Positions 53,663 to 63,031 are shown, counted from the stretch's first letter. The stretch: DNA of 64,000 bases from Oceanihabitans sp. 2_MG-2023 (GCF_030547245.1 NZ_JAUOQT010000008.1:1-64000), one strand, 5' to 3'. The notes: generated by a model from the sequence alone, not told the origin. Made by a program: numbers and translations.

Positions 53663-54730
53663 TTATAAAGTTTCCTTGTCATAATAATTTACTAGAAGCG
53701 CAACCACATAACTGTAACTTTGCATTCCTCCTTTTTGATTGTTAGCCTTTAAAAAGCTAGAATACACCGTTTCAAAAATGGGCTCGGTAATATTTTGATA
53801 CTTATCCCAAAAAGCTTGTGTTTCTTGGTAGTTTTTAATAATTCCAGAATTTATTGATTTTAATAATGATTCGTAGATTACTGGGTCTCTTCGATAAATT
53901 TCTAATAAGCAATGTTTTAATCCAAAGGTGAAACCAGAATAATTGAAATAGATATTTTCGTTGTTTATGGCTGCCAAAAAGCCAATAAAATTAGCTTCGT
54001 TTTCTTTTGCATAACCTAATTGATGCGCTACTTCATGCGAGGCTGTGGTTGGAAATTTATATTTTGGAATTAAAGCATCTACTTGTGCTTCATTAGTTAA
54101 CGGATTTAAATAACCAGAAAATCCCATATAGGTTAAAGGTAAACTAAATAGTGATTTTTTTATGCTTTTAGTATGGTAAGAAAGATGCGGGAAATCTTTT
54201 TCTAAAATAGTATAACCATTTGGAACTTGTAGTAATAATTCGGTTTTACTATATGGCATTTCTACTTTAATGGTATCGTTTTTTGTAATTTCAAGATGTA
54301 ATTTGTTTGATTTTTTAATGAGCTCTTTTGTAACGCTTATTAATTGTTCAGTAGTGTAATCTGCTTTCAGATTTAGGTTTTTGTGTAATGGTAATCGATA
54401 GTAGTTCATTGCCCAAAAAAGATGAAAAGCAAAGTAAATTATTGAAATGGCAGCAAAAATGTCTAATAGCCAGTTTTTCGTGTCTTTTCTAATTCTTATC
54501 CTATTAATTATAAACCATCTAATGCCATAAATTAAGGAAAAAGCATAAAATAAATCGCCAAAAGAAAACGGTATCCAACCTAGAGTAAATCTGAAAATAT
54601 TCGAGATTATTGGATATAACCCGTTACTATAATAGGTTTCTATAAATTCAGGGTAACCAGAAAGTAACTTCACCATAAAGTAAAGTGGAAGTATAGAAAA
54701 AGCAATATAAGGTTTTGGGTTTTTCAGCAT
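53663..54730 (-). CDS. DUF3810 membrane protein with HEXXH motif
   Basis: 355 residues. Three membrane spans lie in the first ~125 residues (IAFSILPLYFMVKLL, LFYAFSLIYGIRWFII, IFAAISIIYFAFHLFWAM). The larger C-terminal part carries TASHEVAHQLGYAKENEANF (HEVAH near 230, with a following Glu/Asn pattern), the zinc-peptidase type of site. The DUF3810 family is found mainly in Bacteroidota and Firmicutes and is not characterised to my knowledge. A membrane-anchored metalloprotease is a reasonable hypothesis. The gene is divergent from pepD. Confidence 0.82.
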   Translation of the reverse strand: MLKNPKPYIAFSILPLYFMVKLLSGYPEFIETYYSNGLYPIISNIFRFTLGWIPFSFGDLFYAFSLIYGIRWFIINRIRIRKDTKNWLLDIFAAISIIYFAFHLFWAMNYYRLPLHKNLNLKADYTTEQLISVTKELIKKSNKLHLEITKNDTIKVEMPYSKTELLLQVPNGYTILEKDFPHLSYHTKSIKKSLFSLPLTYMGFSGYLNPLTNEAQVDALIPKYKFPTTASHEVAHQLGYAKENEANFIGFLAAINNENIYFNYSGFTFGLKHCLLEIYRRDPVIYESLLKSINSGIIKNYQETQAFWDKYQNITEPIFETVYSSFLKANNQKGGMQSYSYVVALLVNYYDKETL

Positions 54731-54839
54731 CTTTCAAAAGTAAGCAAATGTTTGTAATACTTTCCTTGTAGGATTTAAAAACCGGCAAGGTTTCTTCTAA
54801 GACTATTTGTATCTTTACACTTTCAAATAAAATAAAGAG

Positions 54840-56300
54840 ATGAATTCAGAAATAAGACAATTAGAGCCACAACAACTTTGGAACAAATTTGCAGATCTAA
54901 ATGCTGTACCAAGACCATCCAAAAAAGAAGAGCGTGTTATCGCGTTTATGAAAGATTTTGGAAACAAATTAGGTTTTGAAGTAATAGAAGATGCCGTTGG
55001 AAACGTAATTATAAAAAAACCAGCTACAGCTGGAATGGAAGATAGAGTAACCATTGTAATGCAATCGCATTTAGATATGGTACACCAAAAAAATGCAGAT
55101 ACTACATTCGATTTTGATACTCAGGGAATTGACATGTATGTAGATGGAGATTGGGTTCGTGCAAAAGGAACAACGCTTGGAGCAGATAATGGTTTAGGGG
55201 TTGCAACTATCATGGCTATTTTAGAAAGTACAGATATTCCTCATCCTGCAATTGAAGCATTGTTTACTATTGATGAAGAAACTGGAATGACAGGAGCAAT
55301 GGGATTGAAAGGAGGTTTGCTGGAAGGCGGAATTTTATTAAACTTAGATACCGAAGAAGATGATGAAATAGGTGTAGGTTGCGCTGGTGGAATTGATATT
55401 ACAGCAACAAGAACATATGCTGAGGAAGAAACTCCAGAATTTAAAACCGGTTTTTCTATTGTAGTTAATGGTTTGCAAGGCGGGCATTCTGGGATGCAAA
55501 TTCATGAAGGTTTAGGAAATGCAAACAAAATCATGAATCGTGTTTTATTTGATGGTTTTGAAAACTTCGGTTTACGTATTTCTGAAATTGATGGAGGTAG
55601 CTTGCGTAATGCTATACCAAGAGAAAGTAAAGCTATAGTGGCTATTGATGCAGTTCATGAAGATGCTTTTATAGCAGAAATGGCAGAAATGGCAAATACG
55701 ATTAAAACCGAATTTAAAACAATGGAGCCAGATTTAGAAATTACGGTTTCTAAAATCGATACACCAGAAACCATAATGGATTTAGGGGTGCAAGAAGGGG
55801 TTACAAGAGCTATTTATGCAGCTTGTAATGGCGTGTACCGAATGAGTGCAGACATTCCTGGCTTAGTAGAAACATCAAATAATATTGCAAGAGTTATTAT
55901 TAAAGATGGCGCAATTAAAATTGGTTGTTTAACACGTAGTTCTGTGGAGAGTTCTAAAGACGATTTAGCAAATACGCTTCGTGCAACTTTTGAGCTTACA
56001 GGTTGTGAAGTTGCGCTTTCTGGCGATTATCCTGGTTGGGCTCCCAATATGGATTCGTCTATACTAAAAGTGTTAGATGGTTTATACGAAAAAATGAATG
56101 GCGAAAAAGCACATGTTGCTGCATGTCATGCAGGATTAGAATGTGGAATTCTAGGACAAAATTATCCAGAAATGGAAATGATTAGTTTTGGGCCAACAAT
56201 TAAAGGAGCGCACTCTCCAGACGAAAGAGCTAGTATTTCTTCGGCTCAAAAATATTGGAAGTTTGTTTTAGAAATTTTAAAAGAGATTCCTAAAAAGTAA
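54840..56300 (+). CDS. pepD: Aminoacyl-histidine dipeptidase (M20 family, PepD)
   Basis: 486 residues, the normal PepD length, cytosolic. Metal-binding motifs are VMQSHLDMVHQK (about 76-87), LGADNGLGVATIMA (about 115-128) and LFTIDEETGMTGAMG (about 143-157), followed by LNLDTEEDDEIGVGCAGG. The late histidine ligand is in GPTIKGAHSPDERAS (about 455-470). It hydrolyses Xaa-His and other dipeptides. It has a strong terminator shared with the convergent PPIase operon. Confidence 0.93.
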   Translation: MNSEIRQLEPQQLWNKFADLNAVPRPSKKEERVIAFMKDFGNKLGFEVIEDAVGNVIIKKPATAGMEDRVTIVMQSHLDMVHQKNADTTFDFDTQGIDMYVDGDWVRAKGTTLGADNGLGVATIMAILESTDIPHPAIEALFTIDEETGMTGAMGLKGGLLEGGILLNLDTEEDDEIGVGCAGGIDITATRTYAEEETPEFKTGFSIVVNGLQGGHSGMQIHEGLGNANKIMNRVLFDGFENFGLRISEIDGGSLRNAIPRESKAIVAIDAVHEDAFIAEMAEMANTIKTEFKTMEPDLEITVSKIDTPETIMDLGVQEGVTRAIYAACNGVYRMSADIPGLVETSNNIARVIIKDGAIKIGCLTRSSVESSKDDLANTLRATFELTGCEVALSGDYPGWAPNMDSSILKVLDGLYEKMNGEKAHVAACHAGLECGILGQNYPEMEMISFGPTIKGAHSPDERASISSAQKYWKFVLEILKEIPKK

Positions 56301-56317
56301 ATACAAAATAATAGAAA

Positions 56318-56350
56318 ATAAAAAAGCAGCTCATCGAGCTGCTTTTTTTA
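56318..56350. terminator. Bidirectional terminator, pepD and PPIase operon
   Basis: AGCAGCTC (56325-56332), loop ATC, GAGCTGCT (56336-56343), flanked by an A-run and a T-run. Confidence 0.88.
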
Positions 56351-56367
56351 TAAAATAGAATTCTTAA

Positions 56368-57570
56368 TTACTTTTGAATTCCCATTATCTCTAAATCAAA
56401 AACTAAGTTTGTGTTTGGAGGTATAGGTCCCATTCCGTTTTCGCCATAACCTAAATAACTAGGAATAAAAACGTGAGCTTTATCACCAACATTCATGTTA
56501 AGCATTGCTTCTCTAAATCCAGGAACAAGAGTTGCCGTTTCGTTATATATCATTGGAAATGGTTTGTATCCACCTTTTTTATCACGTTGCTCGTTGTATT
56601 GGTCGTTGTCTTTAGCTACTTGAACCCAACTGGTATCAAATAATCTACCATCTTCAAAGAAACCAGCGTAGTTAATTAGTACTTTGTCTGTAGCTGTTGG
56701 TTTTACACCATTTTTAGCTTCGTCTACAATCATTACTAAACCAGTAGGAAGTGTTTTTATAGTCCCTTTTTTAGCTTCATTCTTTTTTAAGAAATTTTCG
56801 GTAGCAACTTTTGCTTGTTCTTTAAGTTTTGCTGCTGCTTCTTCTTTTAACTTTTTAGTTCTTTCGTCAATTTTAGGTAATTCTTCAGTGTATACTTTAG
56901 GAGCATCAAATGCTTTTGCTAATTTTCCTTTTCTAATAATGTTTAATTCATTTATAACAACATCAATAAAAGGCTTATTGCTTGGTTTTTCAATTTGAAC
57001 ATTAGAGATACTATCTTGTACTTCTAAACCTAAAACAACTTCTCCAAAAACAGCATGACAACTAACTCTAGGATTGTCGCATTTTTTTAAGTTTCCTTGT
57101 GCATCAAATGCATCTAAGTTTGGTGTAGGACCTTCTGTTATAAAAAATTGACTACCATTAGTATTTGCTCCAGAATTAGCCATAGATAATATTCCCGGTT
57201 TGTCATGTCTTAAATCTGGGTTAAATTCATCTGTAAACTTATAACCAGGATTTCCCGATCCAGTTCCTGTTGGATCACCTCCTTGAATCATAAATTTGTC
57301 TATCACTCTGTGAAAAGTTATTCCGTTATAGAATCTTTTTCCTTTTAAAGAATCGGTAACATTTGGATGTGTACCTTCTGCTAATGCTACAAAATTAGCA
57401 ACGGTAACAGGAGCTTGTTCAAAATATAATTTAGCGACCATTGTACCTTTGTTGGTTACAAATTCTGCATAAAGACCATCTTCAAGATCTGGATATTTGT
57501 CTTGGCAAGAGGTAACACTTAATAAAAGTGCTAGAATAAAAATTTTCATAGTTTGTTTTAAAAAATTCAT
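56368..57570 (-). CDS. Cyclophilin-FKBP fusion lipoprotein (peptidyl-prolyl isomerase)
   Basis: 400 residues. The lipobox LLLSVTSC marks a lipoprotein; an in-frame ATG at 57549 is the other possible start. Residues about 33-215 are a cyclophilin domain (FYNGITFHRVIDKFMIQGGD, ILSMANSGANTNGSQFFIT). A Lys/Glu/Ala linker with coiled-coil character covers about 225-270. Residues about 285-400 are an FKBP domain (DKVLINYAGFFEDGRLFDTS, LVPGFREAMLNMNVGDKAHVF, YGENGMGPIPPNTNLVFDLE). It should speed proline isomerisation in the periplasm or on a membrane. It starts 1 bp after gldI and is the last gene of the operon. Confidence 0.9.
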   Translation of the reverse strand: MNFLKQTMKIFILALLLSVTSCQDKYPDLEDGLYAEFVTNKGTMVAKLYFEQAPVTVANFVALAEGTHPNVTDSLKGKRFYNGITFHRVIDKFMIQGGDPTGTGSGNPGYKFTDEFNPDLRHDKPGILSMANSGANTNGSQFFITEGPTPNLDAFDAQGNLKKCDNPRVSCHAVFGEVVLGLEVQDSISNVQIEKPSNKPFIDVVINELNIIRKGKLAKAFDAPKVYTEELPKIDERTKKLKEEAAAKLKEQAKVATENFLKKNEAKKGTIKTLPTGLVMIVDEAKNGVKPTATDKVLINYAGFFEDGRLFDTSWVQVAKDNDQYNEQRDKKGGYKPFPMIYNETATLVPGFREAMLNMNVGDKAHVFIPSYLGYGENGMGPIPPNTNLVFDLEIMGIQK

Positions 57571-57571
57571 G

Positions 57572-58117
57572 TTAATTAGATTGATTTTGAGTTATTGAAT
57601 TTACGGTTACTTCACATATTAAAGGAATGCTTGTTCCTATTCTATTATTGTCTCCATAATAACCATATGCTTTTGGTGATGGAAAAAGAAAAGTAACAGT
57701 CTCTCCAGATTTCATAAGTTTTAAACCTTCACGTAAACCAGTAAAAAGTTCTTGCTTATCCATCGCATAGTTTTGGGTTTTTAATTCTTCTTTAGAATAA
57801 ATTAAGTTTCCATTTAAAGTTTTTACGTTGTAATTAAAATTTACAATGTCACCAAATTTAGGCTTTATAATACTGTCTTCTATCTTCGTGTTATAATAAT
57901 ACCAGAAACCGCTTTGCGAAGCTACATAGTTATTCTCTGGATTTTTATCCATTATGGCTTCTATGTTAACTTGTTCTTTCGCAAAAAGCTCTTTGTTTCT
58001 AGCAACAGACTCTTCAATAAAAGAACCAGAAGTAGCAGAAATGGGCCTTCTTGCTTCTGGTGATTTACAAGATGCGAATAGTATTAAAAAAAATGATAAT
58101 ATTACAAATTTATTCAT
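57572..58117 (-). CDS. gldI: Gliding motility FKBP-type lipoprotein GldI
   Basis: 181 residues with lipobox LILFASC. The N-terminal ~80 residues (RRPISATSGSFIEESVARNK, NNYVASQSGFWYYYNT) are specific to GldI. The FKBP domain follows (about 90-175: FGDIVNFNYNVKTLNG, ELFTGLREGLKLMKSGETV, PSPKAYGYYGDNNRIG). GldI is required for gliding in Flavobacterium johnsoniae and probably assists folding of T9SS or gliding proteins in the periplasm. It overlaps the DHH gene by 8 bp. This fits the large stock of T9SS cargo in the window. Confidence 0.92.
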   Translation of the reverse strand: MNKFVILSFFLILFASCKSPEARRPISATSGSFIEESVARNKELFAKEQVNIEAIMDKNPENNYVASQSGFWYYYNTKIEDSIIKPKFGDIVNFNYNVKTLNGNLIYSKEELKTQNYAMDKQELFTGLREGLKLMKSGETVTFLFPSPKAYGYYGDNNRIGTSIPLICEVTVNSITQNQSN

Positions 58118-59129
58118 TGTTTAAAGCCTTTTTATAGCTTGGTAATATACTAATAAATTTTTCAATGGTTTTATTCATATCTGTATCGCTTTTACCTCCT
58201 GCTGCATTAGTATGTCCTCCACCTGAAAAATGTGCTCTTGAAAATTCGTTTACAGAAAAGTCCCCTTTAGATCGTAACGATATTTTTATGATACTTTGTT
58301 TTTGGTCTTCAATAAAAATTGCTGCAAATATAATGTTTTGAAGAGATAATGCATAGTTTACAAATCCTTCCGTATCTCCTTTTTTGTAATCAAAATTGTT
58401 TAATTCTTGTTGCGAAAGGGTGATATAAGCAGTTCGGTATTCTGGTAAAATTTTTAGATTGCTCAAGGTACACCCTAATAATTGTAATCTGTTGTAGCTA
58501 TTAGTATCGTAAATAGCATTATGTATTTGTGCATTTTGTGCTCCTTTGTCTATTAAGTCTGCAATTACTCTATGTGTTGTAGAAGTTGTTGAAGAAAACC
58601 TAAAAGACCCAGTGTCTGTCATAATTCCTGTGTATAAACATGTTGCTATATCTGCATCAATTTTAGTTATATCATCTAGCATATTTATAAAATTATAAAC
58701 CATTTCGCAAGTAGAACTCATGCGTACATCGCTATAGGTGTATAATGCATAATCATCGGGTTGTTGGTGATGATCTATCATTATTTTTAGGGCTTCACTT
58801 TTAGCAAGAATAGCCTCCATATCTCCCGTTCTATTTAAGGCATTAAAATCTAAAGTGAAAATAATTTCTGCTTGATGTATTAAAGCATCACTCGTTTTAG
58901 TTTGCATATCATATTTTAAAATAGTGTTTTCGCTTGGCATCCATTTTAAAAAATCAGGATAATCATTTGGAGCAATAACGCAAACTTCATGATTATATTT
59001 TAATAGATATAAATATAGTCCTAATGTAGATCCTATAGCATCTCCATCTGGGTTTTTATGAGGAACAATTACAATTTTTTTTGGGGATTGTAAAAGTGTT
59101 TTAATGTTACTAATGTCTTGTTTTTTCAT
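58110..59129 (-). CDS. DHH/DHHA1 phosphoesterase, NrnA-like
   Basis: 339 residues. The DHH domain has VPHKNPDGDAIGSTLGLYLY (about 21-40), IMIDHHQQPDDY (about 116-127) and TDTGSFRFSSTTSTTHRV (about 170-187). The DHHA1 domain ends in the motif HFSGGGHTNAAGG (about 303-315). Relatives degrade nanoRNA or cyclic dinucleotides and dephosphorylate pAp. It is the first gene of the DHH-gldI-PPIase operon, divergent from ndk; this neighbourhood is common in flavobacteria. Confidence 0.9.
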   Translation of the reverse strand: MKKQDISNIKTLLQSPKKIVIVPHKNPDGDAIGSTLGLYLYLLKYNHEVCVIAPNDYPDFLKWMPSENTILKYDMQTKTSDALIHQAEIIFTLDFNALNRTGDMEAILAKSEALKIMIDHHQQPDDYALYTYSDVRMSSTCEMVYNFINMLDDITKIDADIATCLYTGIMTDTGSFRFSSTTSTTHRVIADLIDKGAQNAQIHNAIYDTNSYNRLQLLGCTLSNLKILPEYRTAYITLSQQELNNFDYKKGDTEGFVNYALSLQNIIFAAIFIEDQKQSIIKISLRSKGDFSVNEFSRAHFSGGGHTNAAGGKSDTDMNKTIEKFISILPSYKKALNNE

Positions 59130-59166
59130 AGGTAGCGAAGATACAATTTTTTAATAATGGATTATA

Positions 59167-59196
59167 TTGTTTTTATGAAGAAATACATTACTTTTG
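59167..59196 (+). promoter_or_regulatory. Flavobacterial promoter for ndk
   Basis: TTG (59167-59169), a 19-nt spacer and TACTTTTG (59189-59196) match the consensus exactly. The ATG at 59218 would follow a leader of about 15 nt. Confidence 0.7.
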
Positions 59197-59217
59197 CAAA
59201 AAAATTATATTTAAAAA

Positions 59218-59637
59218 ATGGCAACAAATAGAACATTTACAATGCTTAAACCAGATTCTGTTGAAAAAGGGAATATTGGTGCAATTTTAGAAAAAATCAC
59301 AGCTTCAGGGTTTAAAATCGTAGCAATGAAGTTAACACAAATGACATCTGCTGATGCGCAAGCATTTTATGCAATACACAGCGAACGTCCATTTTTTGGA
59401 GAGTTAGTAGAGTACATGACACGTGGACCAATCGTTGCAGCTATCTTAGAAAAGGATAATGCAGTTGAAGACTTTCGAACTTTAATTGGTGCAACTAACC
59501 CTGCCGACGCAGCAGAAGGTACTATACGTAAACTGTATGCAGCATCTATTGGTGAAAACGCTGTTCACGGAAGTGATAGTGATGAAAATGCAGCTATTGA
59601 AGGTGCTTTCCATTTTTCTGGAAGAGAAATGTTCTAG
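59218..59637 (+). CDS. ndk: Nucleoside-diphosphate kinase
   Basis: 139 residues. [18 protein letters not shown] at the start, [20 protein letters not shown] in the middle and the active-site His in [13 protein letters not shown] (about 114-126) identify it without doubt. It balances NTP and dNTP pools in the cytosol. It is divergent from the DHH operon and has both a consensus promoter and a terminator, so it is transcribed alone. Confidence 0.96.
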   Translation: MATNRTFTMLKPDSVEKGNIGAILEKITASGFKIVAMKLTQMTSADAQAFYAIHSERPFFGELVEYMTRGPIVAAILEKDNAVEDFRTLIGATNPADAAEGTIRKLYAASIGENAVHGSDSDENAAIEGAFHFSGREMF

Positions 59638-59658
59638 GAAATTCACATAACAATTATT

Positions 59659-59688
59659 AAAAAAGCCTGCAATTTGCAGGCTTTTTTG
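59659..59688 (+). terminator. Intrinsic terminator after ndk
   Basis: AAAAAAGCCTGC and GCAGGCTTTTTT pair around a 5-nt loop (AATTT). Confidence 0.9.
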
Positions 59689-59752
59689 TTTCTATAATTT
59701 AGCTAAGTTTAAACTTTAAATAAGTTGTAGTATCTTTATAAAAAAAAATATA

Positions 59753-62302
59753 ATGAAAAAATCTTCCAGACTTTTATTACTTTTCTTCTTGTTAGCGATT
59801 ACTGCTAATGCGCAAGAAATACAAAAGAGTATTGCTTCGTTTGTAAATGAAACAAATGCAATTGTTACCATTAATGAAAATACTGAAATTGTAAATTTCG
59901 TTAAGTTTCAATCTGCAAATCCTTTAGTCTTAGAAGGGGGAACATTAGAACAAAAAGTATTTCAGTTTCTAGAAAAATATAAAGGAATATTTAATATGAA
60001 TTCAGTGGAAGATTCTTTTATTGTTGAAGGAACAAAAACGGATACATATGGGTTTCAACACATAACATTTAATCAGGTTTATAATGGGGTTGCTGTATAT
60101 GATGGTCAATTAAAGTTTCATTTTAATAGTGACAATAAACTAACTTCTATTAATGGAAATTTCATTCCAAATATTAAACTTTCAGCGTTACCAAATATAC
60201 CAAAAGAAACAGCGAGTAGTGTCGCTATGGAAGCTGTAGGGAAACAAAATATAAATACTTCTCGTAAACCTTTAAAAGTAAATAAAAACACATTATATGT
60301 TTTTCAAAAAGGATTGGCTCAAGGAAATTACACTTCAAAACATCTTGTCTATGAAGTGGAAATTAGAAATGATGTAGATGTAAGAGAGTTTGTTTTTGTC
60401 GATGCACATTCTCAAGAAATAGTTGAGCAGTTTACAGGAATGGCTAATGCTTTACATCGAATTGTTTATGAAGATAATACCTCAAACATTGTTTGGGAAG
60501 AAGGAGATGCCTTACCAGGAACTTTATCAAACTGGCAGTTAAATGAAGTAGAAACTTCAGCACAAGTATATTATTTGTTTAATAATACTTTTGGTTTTGA
60601 TTCTTATGATGGTTCTGGGGCTCAAATGCGAACGGTTAACAACGATCCAAATGTTGCAAATGCAAGTTGGAATGGTTCTACCACAAACTATCGTGATGGT
60701 ACAGCAGCCGATGATGTCATTGCGCATGAATGGGGGCACGCATATACCGAATACACAAGTGGTTTAATTTATGCTTGGCAAGCTGGAGCAATAAATGAAT
60801 CTTATTCTGACATTTGGGGAGAAACTATTGATTTGTTAAATAATTATGAAGATGAAGGAGAAGATTTTTCTTTAAGAACAGGCTGTTCGAGTTCCGATAG
60901 ATGGAGAATGGGAGAAGACGCCACTTATTTTAGTGCTGCAATTCGTGATCTTTGGGATCCTACCTGTAACGGAGATCCAGGTAAGCTTACAGATGCTGAG
61001 TATCACTGTTCCGATAGTGATTCTGGTGGAGTACATGTTAACTCTGGAGTACCAAATCATGCCTACGCTTTATTAGTAGATGGAGGAACTTATAATGGAC
61101 AAACTATTAACGGAATTGGGTTTACTAAAGCGGCTCATATTTTTTGGAGAGCTCAAAGTACATATCTAAGTGCTACAAGCGATTTTTCGGTTTTAGCAGA
61201 TGCTTTAGAAACTTCTTGTATAGATTTAATAGGAATAGATCTTCCTGAATTAGTGACTACAAACACTACAGCAGGAGCTTCTGGTGAAATTATTACAGTT
61301 GCAGATTATGACGAATTAGTAAAAGTGCTTTTGGCTGTTGAGATTCGTATCTTACCAGAACAATGTAATTTTACAGCGATTTTACAAGAAGTACCAGAAT
61401 TATGTGAGCCTGCGACTAATAATGCTGTGTTTTTTGAAGATTGGGAATCTGGTTTAGGAAATTGGGTAGCTACCGAATTACCAAGCAATGCTTCAACTTG
61501 GGAGTCTAGACCATGGAGTATAGATGCTAATTTACCTAATGGTAGAAATGGGCAAGCTGTTTTTGGTGCAGATCCTGTAAATGGTGATTGTGCAACAGAT
61601 TTACAAAACGGAATAATTAGATTAGAAAGTCCATTAATCACATTACCAGATTTTACAGAGGGTGTTTTTGAAATGGCTTTCGATCATTATGTTGCTACAG
61701 AATCGCAATGGGATGGTGGAAATATAAAATATAGTGTTACTAATGGTCTTTTGTGGAATATTGTTCCAAGTTCTGCATTTACACATAATCCATATAATAA
61801 TACCTTAAATACTAATGGAAATGATAATCCATTGCAAGGTCAAGAAGCTTTTACAGGAACCAACGGAGGTAGTATAGGAGGTAGTTGGGGAAAAAGTATT
61901 ATAGATTTATCGGCAATAGGAGTAGGAGCAAATAGTACTGTTAAATTTCGATGGGAATTAGGTACAGATGGTTGTAATGGTAGAGTAGGTTGGTATTTAG
62001 ATGATGTGGTAATTTATAATTGTGATAAAGCTTTATCTGTTACAAATTTTGAAGCTTTAAATAACAGTATAAAAGTGTATCCAAATCCATCTAATGGTTT
62101 ATTTACAATTCTTAAAACGCAAAACATAAATTTAAGTACTGCTAGTATTCATGATATCAATGGAAGATTTATTAAGCAAATAGATTTAACCAATATGCAA
62201 AAGCAAAAAGATATCAATATATCTAATTTAGCTTCTGGTATTTATTTTATGACAGTTGCTTCTTCAGAAAGTAAAGCAGTTATTAAGCTTGTTAAAAAGT
62301 AA
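59753..62302 (+). CDS. Secreted M4 (thermolysin-type) metallopeptidase with T9SS type A domain
   Basis: 849 residues with signal peptide (LLLLFFLLAITANAQ). A propeptide with FTP and PepSY parts covers about 30-225 (FNQVYNGVAVYDGQLKFHFN). The catalytic domain shows HEWGH (His325 and His329), then Glu349 in AINESYSDIWGE, the gluzincin pattern; a later catalytic His lies in VHVNSGVPNHAYALL. Residues about 560-760 are a beta-sandwich of the MAM/jelly-roll type (FFEDWESGLGNWVA, GRVGWYLDDVVIYNC). The type A sorting domain ends it (IKVYPNPSNGLFTI, IHDINGRFIKQ). It is an extracellular neutral protease, activated by propeptide removal. It lies between ndk and the cold-shock gene. Confidence 0.93.
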   Translation: MKKSSRLLLLFFLLAITANAQEIQKSIASFVNETNAIVTINENTEIVNFVKFQSANPLVLEGGTLEQKVFQFLEKYKGIFNMNSVEDSFIVEGTKTDTYGFQHITFNQVYNGVAVYDGQLKFHFNSDNKLTSINGNFIPNIKLSALPNIPKETASSVAMEAVGKQNINTSRKPLKVNKNTLYVFQKGLAQGNYTSKHLVYEVEIRNDVDVREFVFVDAHSQEIVEQFTGMANALHRIVYEDNTSNIVWEEGDALPGTLSNWQLNEVETSAQVYYLFNNTFGFDSYDGSGAQMRTVNNDPNVANASWNGSTTNYRDGTAADDVIAHEWGHAYTEYTSGLIYAWQAGAINESYSDIWGETIDLLNNYEDEGEDFSLRTGCSSSDRWRMGEDATYFSAAIRDLWDPTCNGDPGKLTDAEYHCSDSDSGGVHVNSGVPNHAYALLVDGGTYNGQTINGIGFTKAAHIFWRAQSTYLSATSDFSVLADALETSCIDLIGIDLPELVTTNTTAGASGEIITVADYDELVKVLLAVEIRILPEQCNFTAILQEVPELCEPATNNAVFFEDWESGLGNWVATELPSNASTWESRPWSIDANLPNGRNGQAVFGADPVNGDCATDLQNGIIRLESPLITLPDFTEGVFEMAFDHYVATESQWDGGNIKYSVTNGLLWNIVPSSAFTHNPYNNTLNTNGNDNPLQGQEAFTGTNGGSIGGSWGKSIIDLSAIGVGANSTVKFRWELGTDGCNGRVGWYLDDVVIYNCDKALSVTNFEALNNSIKVYPNPSNGLFTILKTQNINLSTASIHDINGRFIKQIDLTNMQKQKDINISNLASGIYFMTVASSESKAVIKLVKK

Positions 62303-62326
62303 TCGTAATCGTATTATTATAATTGT

Positions 62327-62365
62327 AATAGAAAAGCACAACTATAATCGTTGTGCTTTTCTATT
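62327..62365 (+). terminator. Intrinsic terminator after M4 peptidase gene
   Basis: AATAGAAAAGCACAAC (62327-62342) pairs perfectly over 16 bp with 62350-62365, loop 7 nt. Confidence 0.85.
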
Positions 62366-62399
62366 TGATGTTCCCTGTAAATTAGAACATAATGCAAAA

Positions 62400-62433
62400 C
62401 AAAAAAAACGCAACCTATTGGTTGCGTTTTTGT
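62400..62433 (-). terminator. Intrinsic terminator after cold-shock gene
   Basis: AAAACGCAACC and GGTTGCGTTTT pair around TATT. On the minus strand a T-run follows. Confidence 0.85.
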
Positions 62434-62455
62434 TCTAAAAAGATAAGCGTATATA

Positions 62456-62647
62456 TTAGATAACTTTTACGTTTATTGCGTTTAATCCTTTTTTTCCTTC
62501 TGTTAATTCGAACTCAACTTCATCGCCTTCACGAATCTCATCGATTAATCCCGAAATGTGTACAAAATGTTCTTTGTTTGAACCTTCTTCTGTGATAAAA
62601 CCAAATCCTTTGGTATCGTTGAAGAACTTTACTGTTCCTTTACTCAT
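62456..62647 (-). CDS. Cold-shock domain protein
   Basis: 63 residues, a single cold-shock domain. RNA-binding motifs are KGFGFI (RNP1, about 14-19) and HFVHIS (RNP2, about 27-32). The N-terminus MSKGTVKFFNDTKGFGFI is typical. It is an RNA chaperone in the cytosol. The TATATTTG element at 62684-62691 on the minus strand would give a leader of about 30 nt, so the long cold-inducible leader of E. coli cspA is not present. Confidence 0.94.
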   Translation of the reverse strand: MSKGTVKFFNDTKGFGFITEEGSNKEHFVHISGLIDEIREGDEVEFELTEGKKGLNAINVKVI

Positions 62648-62683
62648 TGTTAAAATATTAAATATTAATTAATTCTATTAAGG

Positions 62684-62691
62684 CAAATATA
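62684..62691 (-). promoter_or_regulatory. -7 element (TATATTTG) of cold-shock gene
   Basis: TATATTTG on the minus strand matches TAnnTTTG. No TTG lies at the -33 distance. Confidence 0.4.
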
Positions 62692-62728
62692 GTGCCAATA
62701 AATTTAATAAACTGTAATTATTTGTAAT

Positions 62729-63025
62729 TTATCTTAATACTAGTTTCTTAATTACCTCTTTTCCAAGACTCTCATTAAGCATTTTGATTATTTTTTCTTT
62801 ACCATAGCTCAATTCTTCGCGTAAAACACTAGAGCTTAATTGTATATATAAAGTATCTCGTTCTAATTGTATTGCTGTTGTGTAATTGTTTACACCATTT
62901 CCCATTAAGTTAGCCCAAGCTTCGGCTACATTAACTTTGTCTAAGCCTTTTTCTAGTCTGTTAGTTTCTACAAACTCTTTTAAAGCATCTGCTATACTTA
63001 GGTTTTCATTATTCCGTTTTGCCAT
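62729..63025 (-). CDS. DUF721 protein, DciA-like
   Basis: 98 residues, cytosolic. It matches the short DUF721/DciA form of Bacteroidota: an N-terminal helix pair (LSIADALKEFVETNRLEKGL), VNVAEAWANLMGNGV, then LYIQLSSSVLREELSYGKEKI and a C-terminal helix. DciA is the DnaB-helicase loader or operator in most bacteria without DnaC, so a replication role is plausible. It lies two genes from recF. A hairpin that covers a purine-rich GGGAA seven bases upstream of the ATG is described separately. Confidence 0.8.
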   Translation of the reverse strand: MAKRNNENLSIADALKEFVETNRLEKGLDKVNVAEAWANLMGNGVNNYTTAIQLERDTLYIQLSSSVLREELSYGKEKIIKMLNESLGKEVIKKLVLR

Positions 63026-63031
63026 GTTTAC

